64,000 nt of DNA from Akkermansia biwaensis. GTDB lineage: Bacteria; Verrucomicrobiota; Verrucomicrobiia; Verrucomicrobiales; Akkermansiaceae. Shown here one piece after another: positions 60,009 to 64,000 of the stretch (the stretch's first letter is position 1; the number at the start of each line of letters is the position of its first letter). Under the pieces are notes generated by a model. The model did not search any database. It had not been told where the DNA came from and worked only from the letters and a program-made list of their open reading frames with translations. The position numbers were made by a program, and so were the translations under genes. The stretch is taken from positions 372,001-436,000 of the forward strand of contig NZ_AP025943.1 in assembly GCF_026072915.1 (NCBI RefSeq). The letters run 5' to 3'.

Positions 60009-62159
60009 TCAGGATATACGCGTGAAACGGAGATGTTTTATCACCGCATCATTCACCAGGCGGTTCATGTTTACGGAAAATGAATCATACGCCAGCTCCA
60101 CGCGGCACGGCCCCGGCTTCAGCACGACCTCCACGGCAGTGGAATAAATGAAGTAGTCCCAGTTGCCCGACCGGGACGTATGGGGGAAGGCCAGCGTGCC
60201 CGCACGCCGCCCGTTCAGGTACAGGCTGCGCATGGCGCAGGTATTCCCGTCGGAAACGTCATAGGTGCCGTTGGCAAAAAACGCATCCACCCGGTACACG
60301 CCCGGACGGTCGATGTTCACGTTGTAAAACAGCGCGTCCGGAGACTTCGTGACGCGGGAGGACCAGACCTCGTCCCCGGCCAGGCCGCAGGGGCGCGTCT
60401 CCAGGCGCGAATCCGCGGAAGGATACTCATTGGGCTCATTCAGGAAGGATTCCCGCCCATCCAGCGCAACCGCCATCACCTGGTAATGCACTTCCCCTTC
60501 CGCAGGGGCGGCAATGTAGTAGCAATATTCCGTCTGGGATACAGGAATGCCGTTCCGGAATACACGGTAATAATCCGCTCCGTCCACGGCGGCCCAGGCG
60601 ATGCCGTGGCGGCCGGCCTTCCATTCGGGGGACGCCAGGCTCCGTTTTACATGCGACAAATTCACCTGCCCGGCGTTTTCACCATCTGACGCCAGTTCCA
60701 GTTCCACCCCTATCCTTCCCTTTCCCCCCGCGGGCAGCACCGGGTCCGCATCCTGCCCGTTGATCCGGCACCGGACAATCCGCCTGCCCTGCCCGCTCAC
60801 CCTGGCATCAACCGTCATGCCGCGGTATTGCAGTCCGGACAGTTCATGCACGCCCGCGAAGGAATCCGGAATGCACGGGCGGAACTCCAGGGAATCTGGG
60901 GAAACGCGGAGTCCGAACAATCCCTTGTAAAAACCTCCCAGCATGCCGGCAATGCTCCAGAGCTGGCTGTCGGAACTGAGCAGGAGTCCCTCGTCCAGAC
61001 CCGTTTCCAGAAGAAGGTTCTCCTTGTTGGTGCCGCACAGGAGCGCGGCCCGCACCATGCAGGCCAGCGCCAGCGCCAGCCCGCATTCATTCCCTGTGGC
61101 CGCGGCGGCCTGCGCGTAATACCCCTCCAGGAACGGCCAGGTGGCCCGGTTGTGATACGGAGCCACGTCTTCCGGCATCTGGGGATGAAAACAGGGAATG
61201 CCGTAAACACAATGGGGCAGCGCGGCCACCATGCGCGCCGCATGGGCGCCATGCGCATGGCCCAGCAGCACGCAAAGCATGTTCCCCAGGCTGTCCACCT
61301 TTTCCGACAGCACGGGGTACCCCCGGCCATACAGATACTGTCCGTACAGATCGCTGCCCGGAATGCGGAAAAACTTTTCAATCACTCCGGAAAGGGCCTC
61401 CCCCTTTCCGTCCCATTCCCGCGCCTTTCCTTCCATCCCCAGCTCCCGGAACATCCGGGCCAGCATTTTCCGGGCTGCGGCATGCAGAATCATGGTGGAA
61501 AGGCTGGAAGAATCGCCGATGTCCGCCGAAGTCATCCAGGCCGGATAGCTCTGTTCCCGCCAATCCAGGAAGGAAGACTCCCCTCTCATCAGGCCGCCTG
61601 TTGCGGTCAGCACCTTTTCATCCTTCAGGCAGGTCTTTTCCAGCACGCGGGACGCCCGGAGCAGCCAGTCCCCGTCCCCCGTCAGGCAATACGCCTCCCA
61701 CGCAGCAACGCTCCACACCACCCGGTCCGAGGAAATGGGCCAGGAACCGCCCGTTCCGGTATCCTGCTCTACCTCCCCCTTCCGCACACGGGCCTGCAAA
61801 CTTTTCATGCAGGCCTGGACGTTCCACATTCCCAGCCCCAGATGGGTGGCGTACGCAATGTCCCTGGTCCACACCGTGGGCCAGTTGGCTCCGGTACGGA
61901 AGGTGCCTTCCTCATTGATCAGGGCTCCCGCCTCGTTCAAGGCCAGGCAGTACGCCTTGTTCAAGACTTCAAATCCGCTGTGATAGCGCGGGCCGTATTC
62001 CGTCTCCGGCACAATGCGCCATTCGGAATACCGGCCGTTCTTCATGGTCCTCACCCGGCCGTCCTTTTCCACTTCCGCCCAATGGGAGTCATCCTGGATC
62101 AAGCGGCTTCCGGTCAGCGTAAACGCTTCTCCCCTGTATAATATGCGGTCCTGGTCCAT
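60009..62159 (-). CDS. Predicted six-hairpin glycosidase with C-terminal CBM-like domain
   Basis: About 716 residues. I take the ATG at 62159; the longer frame would run through the mdh terminator. Residues 1-480 resemble (alpha/alpha)6 glycosidases: NWPTVWTRDIAYATHLGLG, GGSWPISSDRVVWSV, DWREQSYPAWMT, YHNRATWPFLEGYYAQAAAA and the closing FKGLFGLRVSPDSLEF-like segment. A fibronectin-like linker (DGADYYRVFRNGIPVSQ) and a CBM35-like end (RPGVYRVDAFFANGTYD) follow. No signal peptide was found, so it may be cytoplasmic. The GH family cannot be named with confidence. 7 bp to the metalloprotease. Confidence 0.72.
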   Translation of the reverse strand: MDQDRILYRGEAFTLTGSRLIQDDSHWAEVEKDGRVRTMKNGRYSEWRIVPETEYGPRYHSGFEVLNKAYCLALNEAGALINEEGTFRTGANWPTVWTRDIAYATHLGLGMWNVQACMKSLQARVRKGEVEQDTGTGGSWPISSDRVVWSVAAWEAYCLTGDGDWLLRASRVLEKTCLKDEKVLTATGGLMRGESSFLDWREQSYPAWMTSADIGDSSSLSTMILHAAARKMLARMFRELGMEGKAREWDGKGEALSGVIEKFFRIPGSDLYGQYLYGRGYPVLSEKVDSLGNMLCVLLGHAHGAHAARMVAALPHCVYGIPCFHPQMPEDVAPYHNRATWPFLEGYYAQAAAATGNECGLALALACMVRAALLCGTNKENLLLETGLDEGLLLSSDSQLWSIAGMLGGFYKGLFGLRVSPDSLEFRPCIPDSFAGVHELSGLQYRGMTVDARVSGQGRRIVRCRINGQDADPVLPAGGKGRIGVELELASDGENAGQVNLSHVKRSLASPEWKAGRHGIAWAAVDGADYYRVFRNGIPVSQTEYCYYIAAPAEGEVHYQVMAVALDGRESFLNEPNEYPSADSRLETRPCGLAGDEVWSSRVTKSPDALFYNVNIDRPGVYRVDAFFANGTYDVSDGNTCAMRSLYLNGRRAGTLAFPHTSRSGNWDYFIYSTAVEVVLKPGPCRVELAYDSFSVNMNRLVNDAVIKHLRFTRIS

Positions 62160-62254
62160 AAATGAAACGGCATTCGAGTCTATTACCCTGCCTATAACAT
62201 GAAAATCAATTCCTGTCCCGCCGAAAATGAGGCTTATGGAACGATGCGGACAAT

Positions 62255-62288
62255 AAAAAACCGGGCTCCCCCGCAGAGGAACCCGGCT
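62255..62288 (-). terminator. Rho-independent terminator after mdh
   Basis: GGAACCCGG region (62278-62286) pairs with CCGGGCTCC (62261-62269), 9 bp with one wobble pair, followed by six U residues on the minus strand. Its position supports the 62159 start of the glycosidase. Confidence 0.85.
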
Positions 62289-62308
62289 TACAAAACACAA
62301 ATCAACGT

Positions 62309-63298
62309 TTAGTGCTGCAACAGAGAAGTAACGGCGTCGCGTTCCTCCTTCAGTTCATTGACGGTGACGTCAATCTTTTCCTGGGAGAACACGTCGATCG
62401 GAAGGCCCTGCACGATTTCCCAGCCGCCGTCCTTGGTGGTGCGGATCGGGAAGGAGCAAATGAGGCCCTTTTCAATGCCATAGGAACCATCGGAGCAGAC
62501 GGCCACGGAATACCAGTCGCCTTCGGGCGTCTGGGTAGCCAGGCTGCGCACGGTATCCACGGCGGCGGAAGCGGCGGAAGCGGCGGAGGAAGCTCCACGA
62601 GCCTTGATGATGGCGGCGCCGCGCTGCTGGACGGTGGTGATGAAGTCGCCCTTGAGCCATTCCGTATCCTTGATGACTTCCGTAACCGGCTTGCCGCCGA
62701 TCTTGGCATTCGTGAAATCCGGATACTGGGTGGAGGAGTGGTTGCCCCAGATGGCCACGTTGGTCACTTCCGTCACATGAACCCCGGCCTTTTCAGCCAG
62801 CTGGCTCTTGGCGCGGTTTTCATCCAGGCGGGTCATCGCGAAGAAACGGTCGGAGGGAACGCCGCTGGCATTATGCATGGCGATCAGGGCGTTCGTATTG
62901 CACGGGTTGCCGACGACCAGCACGCGCACATCCTTGGCGGCGCTGCGGGCGATGGCCTGGCCCTGGCCGATGAACACCTTGCCGTTGATGTCCAGCAGGT
63001 CCTTGCGTTCCATACCGGCCTTGCGGGGAACGGAACCGACCAGAAGGCACCAGTTGGCGCCTGCAAACGCTTCATCCGGATCACTGGTGGGGACGATCTC
63101 GTTGAGAAGCGGGAACGCGGCATCACGCAATTCCATCACAACGCCTTCCAGGGCATTCATGGCCGGCGGAATTTCCAGCAGGCGCAGATTGATGGGCTGA
63201 TCCGGTCCCAGCATGCTGCCGGAGGCAATGCGGAACAGCAGAGAGTAGGCAATTTGTCCGGCGGCTCCTGTAACGGTAACGGTGATAGGTGTTTTCAT
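62309..63298 (-). CDS. mdh: Malate dehydrogenase
   Basis: A 329-residue NAD-dependent dehydrogenase of the cytosolic/Thermus-like group. Motifs are [19 protein letters not shown] (NAD fold), [44 protein letters not shown] and the catalytic His in [16 protein letters not shown]. It interconverts malate and oxaloacetate in the TCA cycle. A small hairpin (GACAGA/TCTGTC, 63316-63332) lies in the leader and a promoter at 63341-63369. Confidence 0.97.
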   Translation of the reverse strand: MKTPITVTVTGAAGQIAYSLLFRIASGSMLGPDQPINLRLLEIPPAMNALEGVVMELRDAAFPLLNEIVPTSDPDEAFAGANWCLLVGSVPRKAGMERKDLLDINGKVFIGQGQAIARSAAKDVRVLVVGNPCNTNALIAMHNASGVPSDRFFAMTRLDENRAKSQLAEKAGVHVTEVTNVAIWGNHSSTQYPDFTNAKIGGKPVTEVIKDTEWLKGDFITTVQQRGAAIIKARGASSAASAASAAVDTVRSLATQTPEGDWYSVAVCSDGSYGIEKGLICSFPIRTTKDGGWEIVQGLPIDVFSQEKIDVTVNELKEERDAVTSLLQH

Positions 63299-63340
63299 AA
63301 CTTAAACTAAAAATGGACAGATTTGCTCTGTCTGACCGCA

Positions 63341-63369
63341 GGTATAACACAACCGGAGGAGGGGCTCAA
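63341..63369 (-). promoter_or_regulatory. Sigma70-like promoter of mdh
   Basis: On the minus strand TTGAGC, a 17-bp spacer and TATACC, about 43 bp upstream of the mdh start codon. Four of six bases match in each element. Confidence 0.45.
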
Positions 63370-63483
63370 TCAGTAACTTTTTATGCTGGCAGAAAAAAAG
63401 CATTCCCCATTATCATTCCTCATTATGCTTGAATATGCCCCTGCCCGCATTTATTCTTTTTTTACTAATTTTTTACCTTCATC

Positions 63484-64000
63484 ATGAATTTAACCATTAT
63501 CGGGAGCGGATATGTTGGACTGACTACGGGGACCTGCTTCGCGGAAATGGGCCACCATGTCATCTGCGTAGACAACAACAGGGAAAAAATCCGGACGCTG
63601 CAATCCGGGTCCATTCCCATTTACGAGCCCAAACTGGAAGACCTCATCAGGAAAAACGTGGCCGTGGGGCGGCTGGAATTCTCCCCGGACATCGCTTCAT
63701 CCATTCCGCAAAGCGACGTCATCTTCATCGCCGTGCCCACGCCGCCCAACACGGACGGCTCCGTGGACCTGACCTACATTGAAAAAGTGGCGCGGGAAAT
63801 CGCCGAAGTCCTAAAGCCGGAAATGGGCTACAAGGTCATTGTGGACAAATCCACGGTACCCGTCAAAACAGGAGAAAAAGTCAGACAGACCATCAAGCGC
63901 TATGCGGGGCCGGACGTTCAATTCGACATCGTTTCCAATCCGGAATTCCTGCGGGAAGGCTGCACCGTGGACGACCTTCTCCACCCGGACCGCATCGTCA
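63484..64000 (+). CDS. UDP-glucose/GDP-mannose dehydrogenase family, N-terminal part
   Basis: The first 172 residues are visible; the gene runs off the window. It starts MNLTIIGSGYVGLTTGTCFAE split by the NAD-binding GxGYVG motif, then HHVICVDNN, IPIYEPKLEDLI, FIAVPTPPNTDGSVDL, VDKSTVPVKTGE and SNPEFLREGC. These are typical of UDP-glucose 6-dehydrogenase, which makes UDP-glucuronate for surface polysaccharides. The substrate (UDP-glucose or GDP-mannose) cannot be fixed without the C-terminal half. Confidence 0.92.
   Translation, partial: MNLTIIGSGYVGLTTGTCFAEMGHHVICVDNNREKIRTLQSGSIPIYEPKLEDLIRKNVAVGRLEFSPDIASSIPQSDVIFIAVPTPPNTDGSVDLTYIEKVAREIAEVLKPEMGYKVIVDKSTVPVKTGEKVRQTIKRYAGPDVQFDIVSNPEFLREGCTVDDLLHPDRIV

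Noticed and set aside
58055-60025. A 656-codon frame antisense to the metalloprotease
   Set aside because: It has no family motif; the opposite strand has HExxHxxGxxH, a signal peptide and an NPCBM-like end.
62160-62300. Longer N-terminus for the glycosidase
   Set aside because: It would pass through the mdh terminator and gives a Cys/Arg-rich leader without family resemblance.

Overview
The window looks like a chromosomal segment of a host-associated verrucomicrobial bacterium, most likely Akkermansia or a close relative. The reasons are an exosortase/PEP-CTERM sorting system, an LptD-type outer-membrane assembly protein, a secreted metalloprotease with a C-terminal module resembling NPCBM sugar-binding domains, many large Sec-secreted proteins of unknown function, weak Shine-Dalgarno signals and a high-GC coding style. 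This assignment is inferred from gene content; no rRNA is present to confirm it.

Layout. 1-9132: the end of pdxA, two tandem secreted paralogues, rpsF with a hairpin leader, a beta-lactamase-fold/DUF302 fusion, hisH-hisB, a secreted coiled-coil protein, rplY and prs. 9215-15935: exosortase plus EpsI-like partner, an alpha/beta hydrolase, a carbohydrate-binding-like protein, a GlcD-type flavoprotein, signal peptidase I and a squalene/phytoene synthase. 16193-20913 (minus): HAD-FolB fusion, rsmE, dnaJ, grpE, a YggU protein and a eukaryote-type hisA. 21052-30060: small secreted proteins, a bactofilin and a zinc-ribbon bactofilin, a short UvrA paralogue, an IdeS-like cysteine protease with a PEP-CTERM tail and a Sel1-repeat protein. 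30237-33257: YkgJ-like protein, argJ, argC, tRNA-Pro. 33299-36577: a tandemly duplicated collagen-like/tail-fibre locus with decayed gene remnants. 36878-39700: crcB and a polar amino-acid ABC transporter. 39852-51486: twelve paralogous secreted proteins in six consecutive B-A pairs, all on the minus strand. 51671-64000: TPR protein, two pseudouridine synthases, nitroreductase, lptD, metalloprotease, six-hairpin glycosidase, mdh and the start of a UDP-sugar dehydrogenase.

How the genes work together. Signal peptidase I, the exosortase and the PEP-CTERM protease could form one export-and-anchoring route. The metalloprotease and glycosidase, separated by 7 bp, look like a glycoprotein-degrading unit. 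Housekeeping sets (his, arg, chaperone and ribosomal genes) are scattered among lineage-specific secreted families.

The strongest candidates for something undescribed are the 11.6 kb array of six two-gene units and the predicted IdeS-like, PEP-CTERM-tagged protease. Also worth attention are the beta-lactamase-like protein that seems to lack its catalytic residues and the HAD-FolB fusion.
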